Of a DNA stretch of 64,000 nucleotides, positions 49,785 to 59,760 are shown in pieces. The position numbers and the translations under genes were made by a program. The notes under the pieces are model-generated. The model worked only from the letters and a program-made list of their open reading frames with translations, made no database searches and was not told the DNA's origin. How positions within the stretch are numbered: position 1 is the stretch's first letter; every line of letters begins with the position of its first letter. Origin of the DNA: Bog-756 sp963734395 (lineage in GTDB: Bacteria > Actinomycetota > Acidimicrobiia > Acidimicrobiales > RAAP-2). The DNA is taken from contig CAVTGY010000004.1 of assembly GCA_963734395.1 (NCBI GenBank), positions 124,001-188,000 of the forward strand. The letters are read 5' to 3'.

Positions 49785-51380
49785 TCATCCTTCATGGAGC
49801 GGAGCGGACGTCACCAGATCAGGAGCAGGACGAATTCGCGAGGTTGGCCCCCGCCCGATGCAGTTGAAGACAGTGAACCCCTGAAGAAGAACTATTCCGA
49901 ATACGAACAGTCCAATAACAAGCTCGGATCCTCCGGGCGGTGCCCAACGACCGATGGTATGCGGGCCTGCTCCCAATCCGTACTCGTAGCGGTCAAGCGC
50001 AGCCACGAATGCCCAAACCTGTGCGATGGCGAGCACGAACCCGAGCGCGAGAACCGTGACCGCAACGGTTCGGTCGGATGCCCGTTTCCGAGCCGACACC
50101 TGGGATGCTGCCACGAGCGGGACTCCAATCAGAAGCGGTAGCCAGTAGCGACCCTGCCAATAAGTGCCAATGGTGTCGATCCGTGGTGATTCGAGAATGA
50201 TCGGCATGGCGATGATCGCGATCACGAGAACAGGCAGGGCTCGCCGGCAGCGAGAGCTGAGATAGAGGCCCGCGGCCACAACGGCCGCTACCACGGCGGT
50301 CCACAGCGCGAAAATGGCTTCGGGTACGGGTGTATTCAGCCACCCGAAGTTGCCGATGCCCTGACGGAGCCGATATTCGGTCAGTCGCAGTGTCAACCAG
50401 ATGCTTCCCCACATGGACAGTCGAGGTTTGATCGGCACCCCCGTGAGTGGGGGGAACCCTCCGATTACCAGCTGCACAACCGCCACGATCAGGGCAAGGA
50501 CGATGGACAGTCGAATCGGGAGAGTCCATCGTTCTCGTGCCAATTCTTTGCACCTCGACCATCCCGCCAGGACGCCAAGGGTCACGATGATGACGGCGGC
50601 GTTTGCGGGGCTGTCGGGCCGACTGAGCACTAGTACGGCAAAGGCCAGAGCCGTCCAGCCAGCAAGCGCGGGTGGAACCGGCCGGTGTTCCATGACGCAC
50701 AGTCCACCGCACCAGGCCGCAAACGCAGCGGCGATCTCCATCCCGCTCGCGTTGAGCACCGATGCCAGGAAGAAGACCATGGGAGTGAGAGCGATCAACA
50801 CGCCTGCGAATACGCTCCGCCGCGGGTGATAGCGGCTGACAAGGAAGAGGCCGAGAGCGATCAGAGCCGAGTTGAGCAGGGTCCCGACCATTCTCATCTC
50901 GTAGAGGGCGGGAACCCCTTTCGCCAACAGGGAGGGGATTCCGACGAACAGGTAGTACAAGGGCGGGTAGTGCGAGAACTGGGTCTCCGATTCGACCGTC
51001 TTGGTGCCGTTGTTCAGTCGTGGCTCACAGCCTGCCGATAAGGTCGGGAAGTACACTAAGCAGGCGGGCAAGGCTATCGTGCTGGCCGCCCAGGCAGGAA
51101 CTTGAACGATTCCCACGGGACCGAGATACGTCGGGTGTTCCCTGACGTCGAATTCTCCCCGAACCACGGCAGCGGCATTGATGGCATGGCCCGGCTCGTC
51201 GGGTGCCTGCATCAACGGAGTGGCGATGGACCACGCGCCAATGGCCATTCCCATGGCCAGGAGGGCCCAGCAAAAGAGGAGGAGGCTTCTGAACCGACTG
51301 CTGGGAGTTGTCGGCTCCGAGTCCGAGCCGACATCGGCCACGACGGTAACGTCGCCGGATGGAGGCAGCTCCGTCATCAT
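49785..51380 (-). CDS. DUF2142-family multipass membrane protein
   Basis: A 531-residue protein with about twelve helices. The first extracellular loop reads ATPLMQAPDEPGHAINAAAV, matching the PDE..H signature of DUF2142 proteins, which belong to the GT-C fold class and occur in surface-polysaccharide loci. A second loop (ETQFSHYPPLYYLFVGIPSL) has the HYPPLYY element seen in related transferases. The C-terminal stretch DTIGTYWQGRYWLPLLIGVP is also family-like. It is divergent from the GT-C-like gene at 51477 with 96 bp between. Sugar and acceptor are unknown. Confidence 0.82.
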   Translation of the reverse strand: MMTELPPSGDVTVVADVGSDSEPTTPSSRFRSLLLFCWALLAMGMAIGAWSIATPLMQAPDEPGHAINAAAVVRGEFDVREHPTYLGPVGIVQVPAWAASTIALPACLVYFPTLSAGCEPRLNNGTKTVESETQFSHYPPLYYLFVGIPSLLAKGVPALYEMRMVGTLLNSALIALGLFLVSRYHPRRSVFAGVLIALTPMVFFLASVLNASGMEIAAAFAAWCGGLCVMEHRPVPPALAGWTALAFAVLVLSRPDSPANAAVIIVTLGVLAGWSRCKELARERWTLPIRLSIVLALIVAVVQLVIGGFPPLTGVPIKPRLSMWGSIWLTLRLTEYRLRQGIGNFGWLNTPVPEAIFALWTAVVAAVVAAGLYLSSRCRRALPVLVIAIIAMPIILESPRIDTIGTYWQGRYWLPLLIGVPLVAASQVSARKRASDRTVAVTVLALGFVLAIAQVWAFVAALDRYEYGLGAGPHTIGRWAPPGGSELVIGLFVFGIVLLQGFTVFNCIGRGPTSRIRPAPDLVTSAPLHEG

Positions 51381-51476
51381 TTGAGGTTACCTAACATGCG
51401 ACAGGCAACCGATACCTCACGATTGGCGAAACGAATGACCTGATGGATCGCGAGTTGGGATACTCTCTGGGCGGCG

Positions 51477-53269
51477 ATGACGAGGCCGCGGCGAGGCGGT
51501 CCCTGTGAGGTGGGAACCGACGTGCTTTCGGGCGAGCAGAAGAGTGAACCCACTCCGGAAGGGGCGTCGCACGATCGCCGGCCACGTGCGAATGTCCCGC
51601 TGCTAGCAGCGGCATGCGTCATGCCCGTGCTCTACGTCGCCTATGTCTGGCACTATGGCGTCAATTCCTTCTGGGAAGACGATTGGTCCCGCATCCCGCT
51701 TCTCGATGCGACGAGACACGGGAACCTCACACTCAACCTTCTATGGACCCAGTACAACGAAAACCGAATGTTCATCCCCAACCTCTTGTGGGTGATCTCT
51801 GATAAGACCGTTCACTCGAGCGCGCGGTCCATCATGCTCTTCGGTGCCGGTCTTTTCGTTGCCAGCTATGTCATCCTTCTCGTGATTTGTCGACGGATTG
51901 CCGACAGATGGCTCGATCCAATCCAAACGATCGTTGTGGGACTGGTGTGGTTCAGCCTGGCGGACTGGCAAAACGCGCTGTGGAGCTTTCAGGTGGCGTG
52001 GTACCTGATCCTCTTCTTCGTCATGGCAATGCTTCTGGTGTTCTCCAGACGGGAGATCACGCCAGTTGCGCTGGTCATTGCGATGGTCTTTGCGGCGGCG
52101 GCGTCGGTCTCCTCGCTACAAGGCCTGTTCGCCTGGCCAATAGGTTTGCTGTGCATCCTGTGGCGTCTGGAGGTGCGTTCCCGGAAGGTCTCCTATGGCC
52201 TCTCATGGCTAGCCGCGGGCGTCATAGTCACCGGTCTCTACTTCTGGCATTACAACTTCCAGGGAAATGCGGGAGTGGGCGTTGGATACGACCTCCGAAA
52301 TGCGGATCTGGTTGTCGAATACCTGCTTGCCGCGGTGGGCAACGTCATTCCGACAGGCACATCGGTCGCCCTGCATGCCCTGATCGGCATACCTCTCTGC
52401 CTCGCGGCCGCGTGGGTGTTATTCAGCAGTCTTCGCGTCCGCCTGCGCACCCCCGGTCCGTATGCATTGCCACTTCCCTCGGCCCTGATTGTGTTCGCTC
52501 TTCTCTTCGACATCTCGATAGCGGTGGGAAGATTGAACCTGGGCATCGAAGGCGCGCTCGCGTCACGGTACACGATGGCGAATTTGTTGATCATTCTCGG
52601 AATCTGTCTGTTCGTATTCCAGTCCGCTCCGAGCTGGCGGGAGATGGCCGAGTTCTCGGCTGCTCCGCTCCGCACGTTGGGGATCGTGGCGGTGGGTCTC
52701 TTTCTGGTCATTCAAATCGGATCCAGTACCCATGTCGGCCTGGCCAGCGGCAGCGCCACCCAACGCCAACACGTTCAGGGAGCGCGGATTGCCGCCAACC
52801 TTTCCTCGATTCCGATTTCGGTCCGCGGGGTCAACTCGTGGCGAGGTACCTGTACGCCCCGTACTTGGTGCACCCGATCGATTTCACCCTCGTACGCCGA
52901 GATGAGCTCGGTGGGTTCGCACCGGGTCCCTATCAGGAGTACCGAGCACTGGGTCCACCCCGCTCGGTAGTCCAGAAGGCCATCGCCTCGTTTACTCGCT
53001 CGCTGACTTCGTGGTGCCACGTGGCCCTTGGGAATACGAAGGTTCAGGTCTATTCGCTGATGGGACCACCCCACGGCACTGCGTGGTCCCAAGCGGATGC
53101 GGTGCTCGCCAAGCGATTCCGCAGGCCGATACCGTACGCCGAATGGGATGTTGGCAACGACACCCTGGTCGCACTGTTTGTGCACGGCCAAGCGAAATCG
53201 CTCTTGGCCTATGGGACGAGGATCCCCCATCCAGCGACGAACCTTCAATGCCAGGCGTTTCGGGACTGA
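51477..53269 (+). CDS. GT-C-like multipass membrane protein with C-terminal BamE-like domain (paralog 3), -1 frameshift near 52828
   Basis: Third member of the DDW family (SFWEDDWSRIPLLDATRHGN ... LLWTQYNENRMF), about 597 residues when one base is restored in the GGGG run at 52827-52830. Helices follow the order of paralogs 1 and 2 (VVGLVWFSLADWQNALWSFQ). After the break the next frame gives QLVARYLYAPYLVHPIDFTL, YQEYRALGPP and then the BamE-like module VQVYSLMGPPHGTAWSQADA ... PYAEWDVGNDTLVALFVHGQ shared with the 43431 gene. Paralogs 1 and 2 lack this module. ATG 51477 or a GTG near 51508 is the start. It lies outside the att-flanked segments. Confidence 0.68.
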
Positions 53270-53387
53270 ACGGTCGAGACCAAGCCAGGTCCATCTTCTG
53301 GTTCCGACAAACGACACCCCGATCGGCGCGACCAGCCTCATCAGTCGGATGGCCAGCCGAGTGGGGCGTGGGCGCTCCAGGTGTTTG

Positions 53388-54020
53388 TCAATCCGCCGAG
53401 TCGAGTCCCGTAAACGCCCGGAACTCAGTGGTCGTATTCACATGAGGGAACGGCTCGGGTGGAATGGAGAGGGAAAGCGCAGTGCAGAGAGGTTCCCACC
53501 CGTCACCCGGTCGCCATTCCACCAGCCGGTCGGACCGCACCGACGCGCGGACAGCATCATTGTGAGATTCGTAGGCCTCGATTGCACTTTCCCGATCCTG
53601 CCAGTCCGGGGTGAAGCGGGCGGACAGGAGGTCGGTGATCATGGCAAGCTCCGCCACGGCTCCCGGGTCGTCGGGCTGGGCGCCCCGAGCTAACACCGAG
53701 AAGATGGTCTCGGAGGCACTCTTCCACCATCCTTCGGAGTCGCGGACCGACAAGACCACCACTGCGTCCGGTGATGCTGCAGCCAGTTCTCGCCAAAACG
53801 CCGCCGCTGGCCAATCGACCGTGGCCACATACCCCGCAAGGAACGACACCCAATCCGGTTCCTCGCCTCGGGATGCTGCGGCCCACGCTACCGCTTGGTC
53901 GGGTCGGTTGATGACCTCGAGCATGTGGTAGCAGGGGCCATCGAGCAGCTGCTCGAAGGCGAGCTTCAGGGAGTGGGTGCCGGTCCTTCCCAGCCCCGCG
54001 CCTACGACTCGCAAACTCAA
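53388..54020 (-). CDS. Sulfotransferase family protein
   Basis: A 210-residue protein of the PAPS-dependent sulfotransferase superfamily (Sulfotransfer_4 type). The 5'-phosphosulfate loop is LRVVGAGLGRTGTHSLKLAF. The 3'-phosphate-binding region is VVVLSVRDSEGWWKSASETI, and the later DRLVEWRPGDGWEPLC is characteristic. No signal or membrane segment is visible, so it is cytoplasmic. It could sulfate a lipid or glycan precursor, but nothing in the neighbourhood fixes the acceptor. Confidence 0.85.
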   Translation of the reverse strand: MSLRVVGAGLGRTGTHSLKLAFEQLLDGPCYHMLEVINRPDQAVAWAAASRGEEPDWVSFLAGYVATVDWPAAAFWRELAAASPDAVVVLSVRDSEGWWKSASETIFSVLARGAQPDDPGAVAELAMITDLLSARFTPDWQDRESAIEAYESHNDAVRASVRSDRLVEWRPGDGWEPLCTALSLSIPPEPFPHVNTTTEFRAFTGLDSAD

Positions 54021-54207
54021 TGATCTCCTCCTTGGGCCGGGTGGGTTGGCTGCGATGGCTCATACCGGTCTCTACCCGTACGTGGTCATCACCGTATCGT
54101 CCCGATTTTGCGTTTGCCGCCACCGCCGGGCGGCCCGGCACCTTGGTCACGGCTTCTGTGAGTGTCTGACGAGGTCGTGGAGGGCGATGTTTGTCAACCG
54201 GTACGTG

Positions 54208-55683
54208 TCATGCGATCGCCGGTGCATCGGCGATCGCCTGCTGCCGACCGGCGCTCACGAAGACGGCGCTCACGAGGGCCGCCGCGGCCAACATGCCGGC
54301 CCCGATGGCGAAGGCGACCGAATAGCCGTGAACCAGACCGGCGCGTGCATAGACCGGCCCGTGGGTCGCGATGTAAGTGGCGGTAGCGGTGGCGGCGACG
54401 GTGTTGAGCAGCGCTGTCCCTAGTGATCCACCCACTTGTTGCGCCGTGTTGACCAGGGCACTGGCCACGCCCGAATCCTCGTTCCGCACCTTGACCAGGG
54501 CGGTGCTGCTGAGGGCGGGGAATGCAAGCCCCAAGCCGACGCTCATCAGGATCTCTGGAGGGAGGACATGGGTCCAGAAGGAGGTCGCCACGCCTATTTG
54601 GGTGAGCCAGGCCAGTCCAACCGCGCCGATCCCCAGCCCCAAGGCCATCGGGAGACGGGGTCCGACCTTGGGAACCAAACTGCTGGATGCTCCCGCGGCC
54701 AAGATGATCCCCGCCGCAAATGGAAGGAAGGCGACTCCGGCCTTCAGGGCTGAGTAGTGAAGAACCTCCTGCATGTAATAGCTCAGGAATATGAACATGG
54801 CGAAGAGGCCGGCACCGGTAAGGAGCGCGGCCAGGTAGGCCCCAGCTCGGTTCCGCTCCGATACGACCCGAATCGGAAGCAACGGGTGACTGGAGCGGGA
54901 TTCGACCAGAACGAAGGCGGCCAGCAAGACCACGGCTACTCCCAGGAGCACCAGCGTTGTAGTTGATCCCCACCCATCCGATTCCGCCTTGGTGAAGCCA
55001 TAGACCAGACTGACCAGGCCGACAGTCGAAAGGAGCGCTCCCGGTATGTCGTATCGAGTCGTTCCTTCAGCCCGACTCTCGTGAACCACCCGCGACGCCG
55101 CCCCGGCGGCAAGGAGTGCGATCGGCACATTGACCAAGAGGCACCATCGCCAGGAGGCGTACTCGGTGAGGAGGCCGCCGGCAAGCACCCCAATTGCGCC
55201 TCCGGCGCCAGATACCGCTCCGTAGGCTCCGAATGCCTTGGCCCGCTCTTTCGGGTCGTCTTGAAAGGTAATGGTCAGAATTGACAGCGCGGCCGGTGCC
55301 ATCACTGCCGCGAATGCTCCCTGCAGTGCCCGTGCGCCGAAGAGCATCGCTTGGTCAACGGCCAATCCGCCGAGTGCGGACGCGGCGGCGAAGCCGACCA
55401 ATCCCATCATGAACACTCGCTTGCGACCGCCGAAATCAGCGATCCGGCCGCCCAACAGAAGCAGTCCCCCGAATGCCAACGTGTAGGCGGTGATCACCCA
55501 TTGTCGGTTGGCTACCGATATACCCAGTGCTCTTTGGGCTGAGGGAAGCGCGATGGTGACGATCGATGCGTCCAGCACGACCATCAGCTGGGCGACCACC
55601 ACCACTGCAAGGATGGACCAACGCTTGGGATCTAGCTCGTCCCGGTTTGCTACGTCTGCGGCGGAGGTTGTCATGTCACTCAT
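54208..55683 (-). CDS. MFS exporter, DHA2 (EmrB/QacA) family
   Basis: Proton-coupled drug/metabolite exporter with 14 predicted helices, 491 residues from ATG 55683, preceded by AGGAG. Helix 1 is followed by VVLDASIVTIALPSAQRALG (motif D1). Motif A is LGGRIADFGGRKRVF, and the motif C region is GAYGAVSGAGGAIGVLAGGL, typical of antiporters. The C-terminal half has SGVASALVNTAQQVGGSLGTA, a DHA2 hallmark. The frame is open to 55827, but the extension is not conserved-looking. No regulator gene is adjacent. Confidence 0.92.
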   Translation of the reverse strand: MSDMTTSAADVANRDELDPKRWSILAVVVVAQLMVVLDASIVTIALPSAQRALGISVANRQWVITAYTLAFGGLLLLGGRIADFGGRKRVFMMGLVGFAAASALGGLAVDQAMLFGARALQGAFAAVMAPAALSILTITFQDDPKERAKAFGAYGAVSGAGGAIGVLAGGLLTEYASWRWCLLVNVPIALLAAGAASRVVHESRAEGTTRYDIPGALLSTVGLVSLVYGFTKAESDGWGSTTTLVLLGVAVVLLAAFVLVESRSSHPLLPIRVVSERNRAGAYLAALLTGAGLFAMFIFLSYYMQEVLHYSALKAGVAFLPFAAGIILAAGASSSLVPKVGPRLPMALGLGIGAVGLAWLTQIGVATSFWTHVLPPEILMSVGLGLAFPALSSTALVKVRNEDSGVASALVNTAQQVGGSLGTALLNTVAATATATYIATHGPVYARAGLVHGYSVAFAIGAGMLAAAALVSAVFVSAGRQQAIADAPAIA

Positions 55684-55821
55684 GTGGCCTGGCTCCTGAT
55701 GGGGTCGCTCACCGAGTGCCCGATTCTCCGGGCCACTGCGCTCGTGGTTGACAACGCTAGGCAGATTGGGACCATTCCCGCCTGACGTCGCGGTTGGCCG
55801 GCCGTGGCTGACACCGCCCGA

Positions 55822-55851
55822 TTGCACAATTCGACCTGGCCAAGGTACATT
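55822..55851 (+). promoter_or_regulatory. Sigma-70-like promoter of S53 peptidase A
   Basis: TTGCAC (55822-55827), an 18-bp spacer and TACATT (55846-55851). The same positions relative to the start codon are kept upstream of peptidase B (TTGCGT, 18 bp, TATATT). That conservation is the main support. Confidence 0.5.
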
Positions 55852-55915
55852 TGTTGGCTACTTCGGACACGGCCAGGGTTCGGATTGCAATGCCTGAGGG
55901 GGGCGGCTCGGTTCG

Positions 55916-58900
55916 ATGAGCGGAAGACGATCACGTGCGTCTGGACGAGGGACGCTGACCGGGAAGAGCTCGATCGTGCGTATTGCGTCGGTGGCGGGTG
56001 CCGCGCTGGCCATCATCTGTTTGGTTTCGATGCCGGCGACCGCCGCGCCCGCCACCCCGACCATCTTGGTCCGGCCCCAGAGCCTCAACCCGGGGGTTCC
56101 GCCGGCAGGCGCCTCCGCGCTGGGTGCGGTGCCCGGAACCAGCCCCATCGATGTCGAGGTGGTCCTGGCTCCGTCGCACCAGAGTGAGCTCCAGGCCATG
56201 TATCACGATCTCTACGATCCCAGTTCACCCCTCTACCATCAATGGCTGCGACCGGGGCAGTACAACCAGTTGTTCGGGCCCTCGAACAGTGAAGTGGCCA
56301 CCGTAGAATCGTGGCTTCACAGTGAAGGCCTCACCGACGTCACCCGATCGGGCCTCTCGATCAAGGCGTCCGGATCGGCGAGCGTGGTCTCTGCGGCGCT
56401 CGGCACTCCCTTCGAGCGATACCGGACACACGATGGACACCAGGGCTACCTCGCGCAGCGAACCCCGCTTGTCCCGCAAGCCTTGGCCAGTGGGCAGATC
56501 ACCAGCATCATCGGACTGAACAGTCTGGCCGTGCCCCAACCGGAGAGCGCGCCGGCACCTGCGAGCAAGCTTGCCTCCACCAGCGCAGCGCCTGCCGGCA
56601 CCCCCAAGCCCAACGCCGACGGCCTCACCCCGTGCGCCGCGGCCAGTAACCTCGCCTCCGAACAGAAGTGGTACACCTTCGATGCCGAAGGCTCCGCCTA
56701 CGGCATGAACAGCCTGTTGGCCAACGGCCAGAACGGCCACGGGGAGACCGTCGGCCTCTACGAGCTGGCCGCCCATACCCCCAGCGACACCTCGGCCTAT
56801 CTGAGCTGCTTCGGACTGACCAATCCGATTTCCACGGTCAACGTCGATGGCGGGGGGGTCACCGGCACCGGTGGCACCTTCGAGGCGAACATCGACATCG
56901 AGCAGGTCGCCACCCAGGCCCCCAACGCTTCGATCATCGCCTATGAAGGGTCCGGCTCGGGAACTGGTCCCTACGACCTGTGGAACACGATCGTGACCTC
57001 GGACGCCGCCCAGGTCGTCTCCACCAGCTGGGGGGACTGTGAGCTGTCCTATGTGAGCGGGGGCGTGTTCGAAGGCTTCTCGACGCTGTTCCAGACCGCC
57101 GCAATGCAGGGACAGACCATCCTGGCCGCCTCCGGCGACTCCGGGTCCGAAGACTGTTTCGGATCACTCGGGTCGACCTCAGGCTACGAAGTCGACTATC
57201 CGGCATCCGATCCCAACGTCACCGGTGTCGGCGGCACCGAGCTCCTCGGACCCGGCGATGAGACCACTTGGAATTACTGCGAAGCGAGTGAGACTGTTTC
57301 GTGCGCCAATGAATATGACGGACAGGCAGCCGGCGGCGGGGGATTGTCGTCGTACATGGCGCCGCCGGCCAACCAACCAGTCGACTACACCTGGAGCTCC
57401 CCGACGCCACCCTGCGGAACCGTGTGTCGTGAGGTTCCTGACATCTCCGCCAACTCCGGAGTCGGGATGGTGGTTTACGACGCCGGCGCCTGGGGCGGTG
57501 CCATCGGGACCAGCCTGGCCGCGCCGTTCGTCGCCGGTCTGGTCGCCGACCGGAACGACGGGTGCACCGCCGCCAGCGGTCAGTGGAACTCCGCTCTCTA
57601 CGGACTGGCCGGCCAAGGTGCCTACGGCACCGCCTTCACCGACATCACCACCGGCAACAACGACATGACCGGCGGGAATGGAGGGCTGTTCGTGGCCGGC
57701 ACCGGCTACGACTTGGCCACCGGGATCGGGACTCCATTGGCCGGCGGGCTCTCCTGTCCCGAGGTGGACTCGGTCGGTGCCGGCGTGGCCGGCGCTCATG
57801 TCACCATCACCGGCCTCGGACTGGAGGAGGCATCCTTCTCGTTCGGCGCGACGCCGGCCACGGTTGTGTCGGCCACCGCCACCCAGGCCACGGTGGTGGT
57901 TCCGGCGGGTTCCGGAACGGTGACCGTTTCGGCCACCAGTGACCTCGGAAGGGGCACGGCCACCTCCCAGTTCATCTACGTTCCACAGATCAGCCCCGCC
58001 TCGCTTCCGACCGGGACGGTGGGCGTCCCTTACTCCGCTTCGCTGACCGCGGCCGGGGGAGCATCCCCGTATACCTGGTCGATCACTTCCGCCTCACCGC
58101 CGGCGTGGCTGAGCCTCAACTCCTCGACCGGAGCGCTCTCCGGCACCCCGACCACCTCGGGTTCGCAGAACGTGACCTTCAAGGTCACCGACTCCGACTC
58201 GATCAGTTCGTCGGTGATCCTCCCGATCACCGTCTTCGCCGCCCCCGGGGTCTACGTCCCGCTGACCCCGACACGGATCTGTGACACCCGGGCCAACAAC
58301 CCGTCCCACCTGTCCGGGTCAGCCGCCCAGTGCACGGCGCCGCCGGGCAGCGGGAGCAGGACGCTCCCCCCCGGGGGAACCCTGACCTTCGACGTGGCCG
58401 GTGACTTCGGGGTGCCGGCTTCCAATGTGACCGCGGTGGTGTTGTCGGTGGCCACCGCCAACTCGAAGGGCCCCGGGCACTTCACCCTGTTCCCGGCCGG
58501 GGCCACCCAGCCGACCGCCGCCAACCTCAACTACGCCACCGGCCAGGTGGTGCCCAACCTGGTCGAGGTGGGAGTGGGTGCCGGAGGGGCGGTCTCTCTG
58601 TACTCGTCGGCCGCCTCCGACGCCATCGTCGACCTCGAGGGCTACGTGACCACCACCCCCCAGTCCGGGGCCGGTCTCTACAACGCCCTTTACTCCGGCC
58701 CGGATCTGTGACACCCGGGGCTCCAATCCCTCGGGGCTCTCCGGTGGGGCCACCCAGTGCAACACCAATACCGCCCACGGCAGCCCGGACAACCTGATCG
58801 GGCCCAACAACCCGTTGACCATCAATGTGGAGGGCAACGGGGGAGTCCCGGCCTCCGGGGTCTCGGCGGTGGTTCTGAACGTGGCCGTGGCCAAGGCGGG

Positions 58901-59533
58901 TGCTGCCGGATTTGTGACCGTCTATCCGGCCGGTGACGCCCGACCGGGTGCCTCCAACGTCAACTACACCGCCGGTGTGGCGGTGGGCAACCGGGTGATC
59001 GTGCCGGTCTCACCGTCGGGCCAGGTGACCCTGTACGCCACTGCGGCCACCGACATCATCGTCGACGTCTCGGGCTGGTTCACCGCAACTGGTGGGACGA
59101 CAGGGGCCGAGTTCACCCCCGAGGTGGACCCGGTGCGGATCTGTGACACCCGGGGGTCCAACCCCTCGGGACTGGTTCCCCCCTACACCCAGTGCAACAC
59201 CAATACCGCCCATCCGAGCCCGGACAACCCGCTGGTGGCCGGGACCTCGGACACCATCCAGGCCACCGGCCTGGCCGACGTGCCCACCGGGGCCACCGCC
59301 GCCGTCTTGAACCTGGCCGACGTCAACCCCAGTGCGGGATCCAACCTCACCGTCTATCCCTCCGGCACTCCCGCCGACCACCTCGGACGTCAACCCCCCC
59401 ACCGGCGGCGGTGGCCTCCAACCTGGTGGTGGCCACGCTGACCAACTCGGGCTCCTTCGAGGTGGCCAACCGGGGATCTGGCCACACCGACATCGTCATC
59501 GACGTGGCCGGTTGGTACACGACGCCGGCTTGA
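55916..59533 (+). CDS. S53 (sedolisin/kumamolisin-type) peptidase A with three ICDTR domains; +1 frameshifts near 58692, 59371 and 59408
   Basis: Secreted acid-type serine-carboxyl peptidase, 1204 residues with three extra bases removed. A signal peptide (IVRIASVAGAALAIICLVSM ... ATAAPA) is followed by a kumamolisin activation pro-domain (LYDPSSPLYHQWLRPGQYNQ ... SWLHSEGL). In the catalytic domain the ExxxD pair is E323 and D327 (FEANID), the oxyanion Asp is about D408 (ASGDSGSED), and the nucleophile is S533 in GTSLAAPFVAG. Next come an IPT/Ig-like stretch, a putative-Ig segment (ISPASLPTGTVGVPYSASLT), and three tandem ICDTR domains of about 140 residues. The first break is an extra A compared with peptidase B. 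Without correction the product ends after the first ICDTR domain. Confidence 0.85.
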
Positions 59534-59666
59534 GTTGGCATCGAGAGCGGCGCACGTCAGGAGCAGCCGTTCCCGATGTCGTGGAAGCCTCGAGTAACCG
59601 GGCAAACCATAGGAGAGCGTTTCCCGTTCACGTCGCCGTTGTCCTGTCCGGGCCGACACGGGCTGA

Positions 59667-59696
59667 TTGCGTAGTTCGACCTGGCCAAGGTATATT
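59667..59696 (+). promoter_or_regulatory. Sigma-70-like promoter of S53 peptidase B
   Basis: TTGCGT (59667-59672), an 18-bp spacer and TATATT (59691-59696), within about 130 bp duplicated from upstream of peptidase A. Confidence 0.5.
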
Positions 59697-59760
59697 TGTT
59701 GGCTACTTCGGACACGGCCAGGGTTCGGATTGCAAATCCTGAAGGGGGAGGCTCGGTTCG

